24,107 nucleotides of DNA, taken from contig NVSW01000007.1 in assembly GCA_002401365.1 (NCBI GenBank), positions 1 to 24,107 of the forward strand, written 5' to 3'. The position numbers were made by a program, and so were the translations under genes. The DNA comes from Piscirickettsiaceae bacterium (GTDB lineage: Bacteria > Pseudomonadota > Gammaproteobacteria > Methylococcales > Cycloclasticaceae). Below, one piece after another: positions 1-7,509 of the stretch. The notes under the pieces were generated by a model that was given only the letters and a program-made list of their open reading frames with translations, was not told the origin of the DNA and ran no database searches. Every line of letters begins with the position of its first letter. Position 1 is the first letter of the stretch.

Positions 1-206
1 TCTATTTCTTTTCAGGATTTCTCATGCTAATAAGTTTCTTTGGTGTATCAGTATTGATACTTAGTGGCCTTGAACCTCCAATTGGACGCTTTATGTATTC
101 AATAATGATTATTACCACATTTGTAACCGGTGCTATTAATTGGGCTATTGCAGAAGGCCTTTTTTACCTACATAAAATTGAGCTTAACACTAGAAGCAAG
201 ACTTAG
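1..206 (+). CDS. C-terminal part of a small membrane protein (possibly partial)
   Basis: The frame is open from the window edge (no stop between base 3 and the ATG at 24), so this may be the tail of a longer protein rather than a complete 60-residue one. From the ATG it has two hydrophobic stretches, about residues 2-16 and 24-48, separated by a short polar turn, and ends in a basic tail (KIELNTRSKT). It looks like an inner-membrane protein. I do not recognise the family, and no function is proposed. It lies on the AT-rich side of the tRNA-Ile2 gene together with the DUF4124 gene, 93 bases upstream of it. Seen: the open frame and hydrophobic segments. Inferred: that it is translated. Confidence 0.4.
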   Translation, partial: YFFSGFLMLISFFGVSVLILSGLEPPIGRFMYSIMIITTFVTGAINWAIAEGLFYLHKIELNTRSKT

Positions 207-299
207 CTCCTTGACTTGTTTATAACTGAGATTGCCTATTATTTTTCAATTAACAAAACAGGTGTTATCCTTCTCACATCAACCAAATGGACTGAACAG

Positions 300-731
300 A
301 TGAAAAACAAAACACCCCCCTTTACCGTAATTATAATATTTGCTTTAGTGTTTTTATCTGCAGAAGTCAGCGCTAAAATCTTTAAATGCCCTAGTAAAAA
401 CGGCGAAACTCTCTATCAACAAACCGCCTGTAAATTTGGTGAAGAGATTGCAGACAAAGCCACCAGGCCATCACTCGAACAACAAGAAAGATCTCGATTA
501 CGCAATATAGAAATACAGCGCAAAGTAGTCGATATAGATGCACGCCTAACGAAGGAAAATAATAGGCTAAATAGAGAAGCCAAGCGGCAACAGCGCGAAT
601 GCAATAGTGCAAAAGATAGTCAGCAATATTGGGACACGAACAGCAAACACGCTTACTCAATACGGAATCAAAAATATTACGAAGAACGAGCCGAACAAGA
701 AAAAAAGAAAGTAAAAAAACTGTGCCGATAA
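300..731 (+). CDS. Secreted DUF4124-domain protein
   Basis: A protein of 144 residues when started at the ATG at 300; an earlier in-frame TTG at 216 would place about 28 residues ahead of the signal peptide and is less likely. Residues 1-25 form a classic Sec signal peptide: basic start, hydrophobic core, and an AEVSA-type cleavage site before KIFKC. The mature N-terminus matches DUF4124 in style, with a cysteine near the start, an NG turn, YQQT and a second cysteine (TACKFGEEI). The rest is charged, predicted helical or coiled-coil, rich in R, E, Q and K, with further cysteines near residue 103 and at the C-terminus. Proteins of this kind are periplasmic and of unknown role. No close partner gene is seen, and no clear ribosome binding site precedes the start. 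Confidence 0.7.
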   Translation: MKNKTPPFTVIIIFALVFLSAEVSAKIFKCPSKNGETLYQQTACKFGEEIADKATRPSLEQQERSRLRNIEIQRKVVDIDARLTKENNRLNREAKRQQRECNSAKDSQQYWDTNSKHAYSIRNQKYYEERAEQEKKKVKKLCR

Positions 732-862
732 GATTGGCCTATTTTCTTACGTCATCTATTCAAACCCTTTCAAAGCAGGCATACATTTTTTAATAGGCTA
801 GTTTAGAAATAATAATTTACTTTCGGGGTGACTTCTAGGGTGACCTGGTAAAATTCAGACAT

Positions 863-894
863 AAAAAAAGACCTACATTTTACTGTAAGTCTTT
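863..894 (-). terminator. Rho-independent terminator after tRNA-Ile2 / rpoD operon
   Basis: Arms at 867-877 and 884-894 pair as AAAGAC, one mismatch, TACA, with a 6-nt loop. Read on the minus strand the stem is followed by a run of seven T (869-863). It lies 8 bases beyond the encoded CCA end of the tRNA and is the natural end of the rpsU-yqeY-dnaG-rpoD-tRNA transcript. Confidence 0.75.
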
Positions 895-902
895 GATTTA
901 GT

Positions 903-979
903 TGGTGGGCCTACAAGGACTTGAACCTTGGACAAATGGATTATGAGTCCACTGCTCTAACCAACTGAGCTATAGGCCC
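903..979 (-). tRNA. tRNA-Ile2 (anticodon CAT, lysidine-modified)
   Basis: A full 77-nt cloverleaf with encoded CCA: 7-bp acceptor stem GGGCCTA/TAGGCCC, D-arm GCTC/GAGC, anticodon stem GTGGA/TCCAT with loop CTCATAA, 5-nt variable loop, and T-stem CAAGG/CCTTG with loop TTCAAGT. The CAT anticodon could mean elongator Met or the minor Ile tRNA. C4-G69 and C5-G68 in the acceptor stem match E. coli Ile2 and not elongator Met, which has T4 and A5. The initiator features (an unpaired first base, three G-C pairs in the anticodon stem) are absent. The predicted product reads AUA codons after TilS converts C34 to lysidine. It starts only 9 nt after the rpoD stop codon. Confidence 0.93.
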
Positions 980-988
980 TTATACTGT

Positions 989-2794
989 TTAATCTGTTGT
1001 ATCGATAAAGCTTCTTAAGTGTTCTGTACGCGATGGGTGGCGTAATTTGCGTAACGCTTTAGCTTCAATTTGACGTATCCTCTCACGAGTTACGTCGAAT
1101 TGCTTACCAACTTCTTCTAGCGTGTGATCAGTATTCATATTAATACCGAAACGCATTCTAATCACTTTTGCTTCTCTTGCTGTTAAGCCAGCCAGTACTT
1201 CTTGTGTGGACTCTCTTAGACTTTCTATGGTTGCAGAATCAACGGGTGAGACCGCATTTGCATCTTCAATAAAGTCGCCTAAGCTTGAGTCGTCATCGTC
1301 ACCAATCGGGGTGCCCATTGAGATAGGTTCTTTGGCAATTTTAAGAACTTTGCGAACCTTATCCTCTGGCATTTCCATTTCTATCGCCAATTCTTCTGGT
1401 GTTGCTTCGCGACCTTTTTCTTGTAGAATTTGACGTGAAATACGGTTCAGCTTGTTGATCGTTTCAATCATATGCACTGGAATACGTATTGTTCTAGCCT
1501 GATCTGCAATTGAACGAGTAATTGCTTGGCGAATCCACCACGTTGCATACGTCGAAAACTTATAACCACGACGGTATTCAAACTTATCTGTGGCTTTCAT
1601 CAAGCCAATATTCCCTTCTTGAATAAGGTCTAAGAATTGCAATCCTCGATTGGTGTATTTTTTTGCAATAGAAATGACCAAACGCAAGTTAGCCTCGACC
1701 ATTTCTTTCTTCGCACGACGCATTTTCGCTTCGCCAATTGACATACGACGGTTGATGTCTTTGGTATCAACTGTGCTAATACCACTTTCTTCTTCTAGGT
1801 TTGCTAGCCTGATTTGTGCTTTTCTAATTTCATCAATATTCTCTTTAATAATATCAACGTACGCTTCACCAGATTGCAGATGCGGGTCTAACCATTTAGG
1901 ATTGCTAGCATTTTCGGCAAATTCATTAAGGAAAATTTTGCGTGGCATTTTAGCCTGCTTCACACAAATATCAATAACCGTTTTTTCTTGCTCCCTAAGG
2001 TGCACAATATCGCTACGTAAAATATTAGTAAACATGACAAAAAAGCGTGGCGTAAATTTAATTGCCATAAACAATAAAGCCAGCTCACCAAAAGCCGTTT
2101 GCACTTTTTCATGTGTATAGCCATGCTTTTTAAACAGTTTTTGGCATTGTTTATCCTTCGCGATGATTTCGTCTACGCGAACCTGAACATCTTCAATAGT
2201 GATAGGCTCTGGTGGTTCTTCATCTTCATCCCTAGCTGACGCTGGCTGGGTGTAATCGTAATCATCTTCCAAATCGACGAAATCAGGCACATAGTCAGTC
2301 AGCCTTAAATCACCCGCTTTTATACTTGCGAATATTTCATGAAATTTGGCGACCACTTGAGGATAACGAATTAGAGCCGACAACATTTGATTCTGCCCAT
2401 CTTCAATACGCTTGGCAATGTCTAATTCGCCCACCCGGGTCAATAGGCCAACAGTACCCATTTCGCGCATATACATACGCACTGGATCGGTTGTTCTGCC
2501 TAGCTCTTTATCAACCGTAGCAAGCGCCACAGCAGCTAATTCAGCTGCCGCAGACTCATCAACAGCCGCTGCTGTGCCTTCAATAACCGTGTCACTTTCT
2601 GGTGCCACTTCGTGTACACCAATACCCATATCTGAAATCATAGTAATGATTTCTTCAATACGCTCAGGTTCCACGTCTTGCGGCAGGTGATCGTTGACCT
2701 CCGCATAGGTTAAATAACCTTGTTCGTGTCCTTTGGCGATAAGTTGCTTAATTTTAGAAGCTTGAGAAGTTTGTTGCTCTTGTTCCATATGCAC
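989..2794 (-). CDS. rpoD: RNA polymerase primary sigma factor RpoD (sigma70)
   Basis: 601 residues, close to the E. coli 613, and recognisable end to end. It directs core RNA polymerase to housekeeping promoters. Region 1.1 is at about 8-75 (EQGYLTYAEVNDHLP), region 1.2 at about 99-130 (GRTTDPVRMYMREMGTV), a variable non-conserved region to about 345, region 2 at 365-435 with the -10 binding aromatic segment (FSTYATWWIRQAITR), region 3 at about 445-525 and region 4 at 530-598, with the -35 helix-turn-helix at 557-580 (VTRERIRQIEAKALRKLR). The acidic insert in the non-conserved region (178-195) is shorter than in E. coli. An alternative start six bases in (MEQEQQ) resembles the E. coli N-terminus more closely; neither start has a strong ribosome binding site. 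Last protein gene of the operon, 58 bases after dnaG. Confidence 0.98.
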   Translation of the reverse strand: MHMEQEQQTSQASKIKQLIAKGHEQGYLTYAEVNDHLPQDVEPERIEEIITMISDMGIGVHEVAPESDTVIEGTAAAVDESAAAELAAVALATVDKELGRTTDPVRMYMREMGTVGLLTRVGELDIAKRIEDGQNQMLSALIRYPQVVAKFHEIFASIKAGDLRLTDYVPDFVDLEDDYDYTQPASARDEDEEPPEPITIEDVQVRVDEIIAKDKQCQKLFKKHGYTHEKVQTAFGELALLFMAIKFTPRFFVMFTNILRSDIVHLREQEKTVIDICVKQAKMPRKIFLNEFAENASNPKWLDPHLQSGEAYVDIIKENIDEIRKAQIRLANLEEESGISTVDTKDINRRMSIGEAKMRRAKKEMVEANLRLVISIAKKYTNRGLQFLDLIQEGNIGLMKATDKFEYRRGYKFSTYATWWIRQAITRSIADQARTIRIPVHMIETINKLNRISRQILQEKGREATPEELAIEMEMPEDKVRKVLKIAKEPISMGTPIGDDDDSSLGDFIEDANAVSPVDSATIESLRESTQEVLAGLTAREAKVIRMRFGINMNTDHTLEEVGKQFDVTRERIRQIEAKALRKLRHPSRTEHLRSFIDTTD

Positions 2795-2821
2795 GTCTGA
2801 TTTTGTTCAACTGAACTAATT

Positions 2822-2850
2822 ATTTTAACAGAATATACAGATTTTAACAG
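2822..2850 (-). repeat. 10-bp direct repeat in dnaG-rpoD spacer
   Basis: ATTTTAACAG occurs at 2822-2831 and again at 2841-2850, start-to-start 19 bases, filling half of the 58-base gap. Read on the minus strand the units are CTGTTAAAAT, each containing TAAAAT, which could serve as a weak -10 element for an internal rpoD promoter. The 19-base phase is close to two helical turns. Its role is not established. Confidence 0.5.
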
Positions 2851-2852
2851 TA

Positions 2853-4577
2853 TCAACTATTGATTTTATACAATTCTGTTAGTTCCTCAAGCTCACTTGA
2901 GGAGAGTTTACTGCTGCGAGACTTTTCCAACAGGGCGCTTAACCGCTGCTCGCTAGACTGTTGTATTAACCGCTGTACCGCCCCAGAAAATTCTGCGGAC
3001 GACTGTTCGGACGACATCAGTCTTTCTTCCTGAAAAAGTGACTGAATTATTTTTTCATCTTCAGCGCCGCGATAACGCTCTAACAACATGGCCGTTGTTA
3101 GCTCTGGCGATGCGGAAACAATGCCCATTAGCTTCTTTAATACAGACATCCCAGGAACATCAGCAGATAGCCACAACTCTTCCGTGCTCAACTTTTTAGC
3201 CAATTCCGGCTGGTGAATTATTGACGTAATAACGTGGCGAATAACCGATGGAGGCTTTTTGTCAGCACGCAATGGGCGTTTCATTTTTGGCGATACTTTT
3301 GTATTAGACAGTCGCTCAACCTTTGTAAGGTCTGATAATTTCTGAAACATCATGCTAGAAAACACGCCGTCGGGAACACTGTCTAACAATGGCTTAGCTT
3401 GCTCTAAATAAATCGCCCGCCCTTCCAGTGTTGATAGCGCATATTTTTTTGACAGCTCATCAAAAAAATAGTCCGATAATGGCACTGCATTTATTACACG
3501 TTGGCTGAATGCCTCTGCGCCCTCAGCACGGATTAGGGTGTCCGGGTCTTCCCCTGTTGGTAATAGCAAAATCTTCATCTGTCTGCCACTTCTTAACACG
3601 GGCAAGGCATTTACCATTGCCCGCCAAGCGGCTTTTTGACCCGCCGAATCACCATCCATACAAATCACCACTTCGGGTGCCGAACGAAATAATAGTTCAA
3701 TTTGTTCTTTGGTAATTGCAGTCCCTAGTGCCGCCACCGCGTTCGGCATACCGTATTCATGTAAGGCCACAACATCCAAATATCCTTCCACCAGCACTAA
3801 TCGTTGAATTTTATTGACCGCCTGCAGCGCTTCATACAAGCCATACACCTCTCTTCCCTTGTGATACAAAGGTGTTTCCGGCGAGTTTAAATATTTCGGC
3901 TCACCTTGATCCAACACGCGCCCACCAAAGCCAACTGTTTGCCCCTTTTTGTTACGAATTGGGAATATAATACGTTCGCGAAAACGGTCGTATGTCTTGT
4001 TATTGTCGTTAGAAACAATCAGCCCTAACTCCTGTAACAATGTTCGTTGGCTCGCTGTTTCACCAAACTTATCGAGCACATGGCTCCAACCTGTTGGCAC
4101 GTAACCTATTTGAAACAGTCGCGCAATTTGGCCGCTTAACCCTCGCCTCTTAAGGTAGCTTACTGCTATGGATGACTCGGGCTTGCGTAATAGCTGTTGA
4201 TAAAAGTGATTAACTTTCTCATTGAGGTCATACAGATGTGTTAATTGTTTTTTTGGCGGCGCCTGCTGCCCATCGCCTTCCCTTACTACCTCGACCCCCG
4301 CCATTGAGGCTAAATCTTCAATCGCTTCTACGAAGTCTAAATGGCTAAAATCCATCAAAAAGCCAATCGCCGAGCCATTCGCCCCGCAGCCAAAACAATG
4401 ATAGAACTGCTTATCTTGACTGACCGTAAAACTGGGTGTTTTTTCGTTATGAAAAGGACAACACGCTGAATAATTGGCGCCCTTTTTCTTGAGTGGCACT
4501 AGTGCATCTATTAAAGCAACAATATCAGTACGTGCTAATAAGTCATCAATAAAATGCTGTGGGATTCGGCCCGCCAT
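2853..4577 (-). CDS. dnaG: DNA primase DnaG
   Basis: 574 residues, of normal length for the family. It synthesises RNA primers for DnaB-driven replication. The N-terminal zinc-binding domain has C40, H43, C61 and C64 in the CPFH...CFGC arrangement. The RNA-polymerase core follows (YDRFRERIIFPIRN at about 196-209, GFGGRVLD at 216-223). The TOPRIM fold has the catalytic E264 in LVEGYLDV and the metal-binding D308/D310 in CMDGDSAGQ. The C-terminal part, from about 430, is the divergent DnaB-interaction domain. The start at 4577 puts the ATG directly before the AGRIP segment conserved in DnaG. It is preceded by a 143-base gap after yqeY, longer than the other spacings in the operon, where an internal promoter could lie, although I see no convincing one. 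Confidence 0.98.
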   Translation of the reverse strand: MAGRIPQHFIDDLLARTDIVALIDALVPLKKKGANYSACCPFHNEKTPSFTVSQDKQFYHCFGCGANGSAIGFLMDFSHLDFVEAIEDLASMAGVEVVREGDGQQAPPKKQLTHLYDLNEKVNHFYQQLLRKPESSIAVSYLKRRGLSGQIARLFQIGYVPTGWSHVLDKFGETASQRTLLQELGLIVSNDNNKTYDRFRERIIFPIRNKKGQTVGFGGRVLDQGEPKYLNSPETPLYHKGREVYGLYEALQAVNKIQRLVLVEGYLDVVALHEYGMPNAVAALGTAITKEQIELLFRSAPEVVICMDGDSAGQKAAWRAMVNALPVLRSGRQMKILLLPTGEDPDTLIRAEGAEAFSQRVINAVPLSDYFFDELSKKYALSTLEGRAIYLEQAKPLLDSVPDGVFSSMMFQKLSDLTKVERLSNTKVSPKMKRPLRADKKPPSVIRHVITSIIHQPELAKKLSTEELWLSADVPGMSVLKKLMGIVSASPELTTAMLLERYRGAEDEKIIQSLFQEERLMSSEQSSAEFSGAVQRLIQQSSEQRLSALLEKSRSSKLSSSELEELTELYKINS

Positions 4578-4720
4578 TTATCGCCAGACCTTTTTCACGC
4601 TATGTAGCAGAATTAAAACCATAGGCTAGGTTAACAAGCTTTAAAATATTTTGAAATGTTTCAGCCGTTAATCTGTGGCTGTTAATAGAAAACGTTTAAG
4701 ACAATAATCGGGCGTAGGAA

Positions 4721-5179
4721 CTATGAAAGTTTAGCTTTTATTTTGCCACTTACAGCGCCCATATCGGCACGCCCTTGCAGTTGAGGGCGAAGAATACCCA
4801 TCAACTTGCCCATGTCTTTCATGTTTTGTGCGCCTGTTTCAGCAACTGCCTTTTCTATTAACTGATCAATTTCAGCATCCGTAAGCTGCTGCGGCAGGTA
4901 TTGTTGAATAATGACTATTTCATTCTGCTCAACTGTGGATAAATCATCGCGACCTGCTTTTTCAAAAGCATCAATCGAGTCACGACGCTGCTTGACCATT
5001 TTATCTAGCAATTTGAGCACTTGCGCATCATCCAATTCTATTCGCTCGTCAACTTCTCGTTGTTTAATAGCGGCTAGAATTAAACGAATGACGCCCAGCT
5101 TTACTTTTTCTCTCGCTTTCATCGCTGTTTTCATATCCTCACGGACACGAAGCGACAATGCGTTATTGGTTTCACTCAT
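4721..5179 (-). CDS. yqeY: GatB/YqeY domain protein
   Basis: 152 residues, matching the usual YqeY length of about 148. The fold is related to the C-terminal tail of GatB, the tRNA-dependent amidotransferase subunit that contacts tRNA. Free-standing YqeY has been proposed to influence tRNA amidation but its role is unsettled. Family motifs: LRVREDMKTAMKAREK, a conserved RLILAAIKQREVDER segment, DMVKQRRDSI-type helices, and the C-terminal MGKLMGILRPQLQGRADM segment. It sits between rpsU and dnaG, a placement common in gammaproteobacteria other than E. coli. The gap to rpsU carries a perfect hairpin (5189-5204). No clear ribosome binding site precedes the ATG. Confidence 0.93.
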   Translation of the reverse strand: MSETNNALSLRVREDMKTAMKAREKVKLGVIRLILAAIKQREVDERIELDDAQVLKLLDKMVKQRRDSIDAFEKAGRDDLSTVEQNEIVIIQQYLPQQLTDAEIDQLIEKAVAETGAQNMKDMGKLMGILRPQLQGRADMGAVSGKIKAKLS

Positions 5180-5188
5180 GTTAATTAG

Positions 5189-5204
5189 CGACGTTAAAAC
5201 GTCG
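5189..5204. other. Perfect hairpin between rpsU and yqeY
   Basis: CGACGTT and AACGTCG are exact inverted repeats separated by 2 bases, 5 bases past the rpsU stop codon (5209). On the minus (transcribed) strand no T-run follows, so it is not a canonical intrinsic terminator in that direction. It could instead stabilise or set the 3' end of the rpsU message, as differential expression of S21 against primase and sigma factor is known for this operon in E. coli. Confidence 0.55.
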
Positions 5205-5208
5205 GTTT

Positions 5209-5436
5209 TTAACTACGACCGCGACGAAGATTATTCAGTGCGCGACGTGTACGAGACAAGCCTTTTAAGTGGCGTTTAACAGCCGCCGCAGCTTTGCGCT
5301 TACGTTCCGCAGTTGGTTTTTCATAAAACTCACGCTTACGTGATTCAGCCAAAACACCGGCTCTCTCGCAAGTACGCTTAAAACGACGTAAAGCAAAGTC
5401 AAAAGGTTCGTTATCTTTAACGCGAACTGAAGGCAT
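5209..5436 (-). CDS. rpsU: 30S ribosomal protein S21
   Basis: 75 residues from the ATG at 5436; an upstream ATG at 5493 would add 19 unrelated residues and lies within the promoter region, so it is rejected. MPSVRVKDNEPFDFALRRFK and the REFYEKPTAERKRK stretch match S21, including the very basic C-terminus (SRTRRALNNLRRGRS). S21 binds the 30S platform near the anti-Shine-Dalgarno and acts in initiation. A purine-rich GAGAGAGA stretch lies just upstream of the start codon. It is the first gene of the rpsU-yqeY-dnaG-rpoD operon, behind the promoter at 5485-5513. Confidence 0.97.
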   Translation of the reverse strand: MPSVRVKDNEPFDFALRRFKRTCERAGVLAESRKREFYEKPTAERKRKAAAAVKRHLKGLSRTRRALNNLRRGRS

Positions 5437-5484
5437 GTATATCTCTCTCTTCTTAAAAAAGTTTAAAGTGTAAAAGGATGGCGG

Positions 5485-5513
5485 ATTATACATGGACTAC
5501 CTCTACATGCCAA
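5485..5513 (-). promoter_or_regulatory. Sigma70 promoter of rpsU operon
   Basis: On the minus strand TTGGCA (5513-5508) is followed by a 17-base spacer and a perfect TATAAT (5490-5485). Five of six -35 bases and all -10 bases agree with consensus at ideal spacing. The predicted start is near 5478, about 40 bases before the rpsU ATG. This is the strongest promoter seen in the window and fits a ribosomal-protein/primase/sigma operon. Confidence 0.85.
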
Positions 5514-5582
5514 CACTTATACATAAGCTAATACACTTAGCTACCACTTTTCTTTATGCATGCGAAATTCGCACACGCTGGG

Positions 5583-5588
5583 TATAAT
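5583..5588 (+). promoter_or_regulatory. Probable -10 element of tsaD-folB-folK
   Basis: A perfect TATAAT 33 bases before the tsaD ATG at 5622, preceded by TGGG (close to an extended -10). No good -35 hexamer is seen 16-18 bases upstream. Its position downstream of the ATG at 5556 argues that the longer tsaD reading frame is not used. Confidence 0.5.
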
Positions 5589-5621
5589 GTAGAAAGCTAT
5601 TCAATTTTACACTCATTCCCT

Positions 5622-6656
5622 ATGCCCACATCACCCCAGCTCATTCTAGGTATTGAAACCTCTTGCGATGAAACAGGCATTGCTTTATACGGCGACAACG
5701 GTCTAATTGCTGACACTTTATATAGCCAAGTGGAAATGCATGCGGAATATGGCGGCGTTGTGCCTGAACTTGCTTCACGCGATCATGTAAGAAAACTAAT
5801 CCCATTAATTAAGCAATGCCTTTGCGAGGCAAACATTCTCTCTCGCCAGCTTACTGGCATCGCGTACACTGCTGGACCTGGCCTTGTTGGCGCCTTATTC
5901 GCTGGCGCTAGCGTTGCTCGAAGCCTTGCTTACGCTTGGGATATCCCGTCGATTGGTGTACACCATATGGAAGGGCATTTATTGGCACCGATGCTCGAAG
6001 AACAGCCACCAAAATTCCCATTTATTGCCTTGTTGGTATCTGGCGGCCATACCCAGCTGATAAAAGTATCTGCCATTGGGCAGTATGAATTACTAGGCGA
6101 ATCCCTAGATGATGCGGCAGGAGAAGCCTTCGATAAAACGGCTAAATTACTCGATTTAGGCTACCCAGGTGGCCCTGCACTATCTACTTGCGCCGAAAAA
6201 GGTGACCCTAAGCGGTTCACTTTCCCAAGACCGATGACCAACCGACCCGGTTTAGATTTTAGTTTTAGCGGCTTAAAAACGTTTGCCCTAACAACCAGCC
6301 AACAAAATACTCTAGATGCGCAAACACGGGCAGATATATCCCGCGCATTTGAAGAGGCCGTTGCCGACACCTTAGCCATTAAATGCCAGCGGGCTTTAAA
6401 ACAAACCGGCTTAAGCACTCTAGTTGTTGCCGGTGGCGTTAGCGCCAACAAACGCTTACGCAACACCTTAAACAGCATGTGTGGCAAAATGAATGCAAAA
6501 ACCTATTACCCACGTCTTGAATTTTGCACCGACAACGGCGCCATGATTGCCTACGCGGGCTATCAACGCTTATTAGCAGGTGAGCATGATAAACTGAGCA
6601 TTCAGGTCAAGCCTCGCTGGCCACTTTCGCAACTCAACTCACCTCAACACTGTTAA
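5622..6656 (+). CDS. tsaD: tRNA N6-threonylcarbamoyladenosine synthase subunit TsaD
   Basis: 344 residues from the ATG at 5622. The ATG at 5556 would add 22 non-conserved residues and precedes the -10 box. TsaD, with TsaB and TsaE, transfers threonylcarbamoyl from TC-AMP to A37 of ANN-decoding tRNAs. The ASKHA fold is recognisable from GIETSCDETGIALY (10-23). The metal ligands H115 and H119 are in VHHMEGHLLAPML, the nucleotide site is in LLVSGGHTQL and GESLDDAAGEAFDK, and the C-terminal metal Asp is in FCTDNGAMIAYAG. It reads nearly full length against E. coli TsaD. It is divergent from rpsU, a conserved arrangement, and leads folB and folK with only 4 bases between tsaD and folB. Confidence 0.98.
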   Translation: MPTSPQLILGIETSCDETGIALYGDNGLIADTLYSQVEMHAEYGGVVPELASRDHVRKLIPLIKQCLCEANILSRQLTGIAYTAGPGLVGALFAGASVARSLAYAWDIPSIGVHHMEGHLLAPMLEEQPPKFPFIALLVSGGHTQLIKVSAIGQYELLGESLDDAAGEAFDKTAKLLDLGYPGGPALSTCAEKGDPKRFTFPRPMTNRPGLDFSFSGLKTFALTTSQQNTLDAQTRADISRAFEEAVADTLAIKCQRALKQTGLSTLVVAGGVSANKRLRNTLNSMCGKMNAKTYYPRLEFCTDNGAMIAYAGYQRLLAGEHDKLSIQVKPRWPLSQLNSPQHC

Positions 6657-6660
6657 CGCT

Positions 6661-7017
6661 ATGGATATTATTTTCTTAAGAAATTTGCGCATTGAAACTA
6701 TTATTGGCATCTTTGATTGGGAACGAAAAATCAAACAAACGGTTTTTTTTGATATTGAAATGGCTACTGATATTAAAAAAGCCGCCACTAGCGATCATAT
6801 TGACGATACGCTCGACTACAAATCGCTCTCTAAGGCGGTGATTGATTTCGTCGAAAAAAGTGACTTTCAACTAGTAGAAACGTTGGCTGAAAAAGTTGCC
6901 GAACTCATTATTAATGATTTTAATGTGCCATGGCTAAAGTTAACGCTAAATAAAAAAGGCGCTCTGCGACACGCTGATGATGTTGGCATCATCATTGAAC
7001 GCGGGGTCAAACCCTAA
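6661..7017 (+). CDS. folB: Dihydroneopterin aldolase FolB
   Basis: 118 residues, normal for FolB. It cleaves 7,8-dihydroneopterin to 6-hydroxymethyl-7,8-dihydropterin and glycolaldehyde in folate synthesis. Family features: IFLRNLRIETIIGIFDWERK at the N-terminus (with the conserved Glu), the LDYKSLSKAV segment carrying the substrate-stacking Tyr, the FQLVETLAEKVAELII helix, and the C-terminal KLTLNKKGALRHADDVGIIIER strand with the conserved Lys. It lies 4 bases after tsaD and abuts folK with zero spacing, so translational coupling is likely. Its product is the direct substrate of the next enzyme, FolK. Confidence 0.95.
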   Translation: MDIIFLRNLRIETIIGIFDWERKIKQTVFFDIEMATDIKKAATSDHIDDTLDYKSLSKAVIDFVEKSDFQLVETLAEKVAELIINDFNVPWLKLTLNKKGALRHADDVGIIIERGVKP

Positions 7018-7509
7018 GTGTCAACAGTATTTGTTAGCATTGGTAGTAATATTGAACGCGAAAAACACATTCGCACCGGCGTTAATGCGTTACGAAAAAA
7101 ATTTAAATCACTAACCATCTCCAGTGTTTATGAGGCCGCAGCCGTTGGCTTTGCCGGCAAGCCTTTTCTAAACCTGATGGTCTCTTTCAATACAGACAAA
7201 ACGCCCGCCGAAGTAGACAAAATACTGGATACAATCGAGAAACAAAACGGCCGCACACCTGAGCAAAAAAAGTTTAACCCACGAACCCTAGATTTAGACC
7301 TAATACTATATGACAGTTTTATTAGTGAAGACCCTAAGCTTGAAATCCCACGAGCAGAAATAACGCGTTACGCTTTCGTCCTTGAGCCGCTGGCCGAAAT
7401 AGCAGGCGAGCTGCGCCACCCTATCCTAAATAAAACGTACGATACGCTTTGGCAACAATTTGATAAACGTACAATAATTCAAAAGCGAATCCATTTTAAC
7501 TGGGATTAA
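7018..7509 (+). CDS. folK: 6-hydroxymethyl-7,8-dihydropterin pyrophosphokinase FolK (HPPK)
   Basis: 163 residues, starting at a GTG directly after the folB stop codon. It transfers pyrophosphate from ATP to 6-hydroxymethyl-dihydropterin. HPPK landmarks: VFVSIGSNIEREKHI at the start, SSVYEAAAVGF, FLNLMVSFNT, the catalytic IEKQNGR...FNPRTLDLDLILYD segment with the two metal-binding Asp residues (DLDL), and the IPRAEITRYAFVLEPLAEIAG loop, in which the usual HPR is shifted to PRAE. The GTG start with no independent ribosome binding site suggests coupling to folB translation. The stop codon overlaps that of the pteridine reductase gene on the other strand. Confidence 0.95.
   Translation: MSTVFVSIGSNIEREKHIRTGVNALRKKFKSLTISSVYEAAAVGFAGKPFLNLMVSFNTDKTPAEVDKILDTIEKQNGRTPEQKKFNPRTLDLDLILYDSFISEDPKLEIPRAEITRYAFVLEPLAEIAGELRHPILNKTYDTLWQQFDKRTIIQKRIHFNWD

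Noticed and set aside
391..660. 89-residue minus-strand frame opposite the DUF4124 gene
   Set aside because: The + strand gene has a clear signal peptide and domain; the opposite frame has scattered Cys/Tyr and no start signal.
1650..2120. 156-residue open frame on the + strand inside rpoD
   Set aside because: It is the mirror frame of a highly conserved gene, has no ribosome binding site and a composition (Ser/Ile/Phe-rich) typical of antisense shadows.
2795..2852. LexA-like CTGT...ACAG site before rpoD
   Set aside because: CTGTATATTCTG has only one good half-site; the second half does not fit CTGT-N8-ACAG.
5556..5621. Longer tsaD start at ATG 5556
   Set aside because: The added 22 residues are not part of the family, and a perfect TATAAT at 5583-5588 lies downstream of that ATG.
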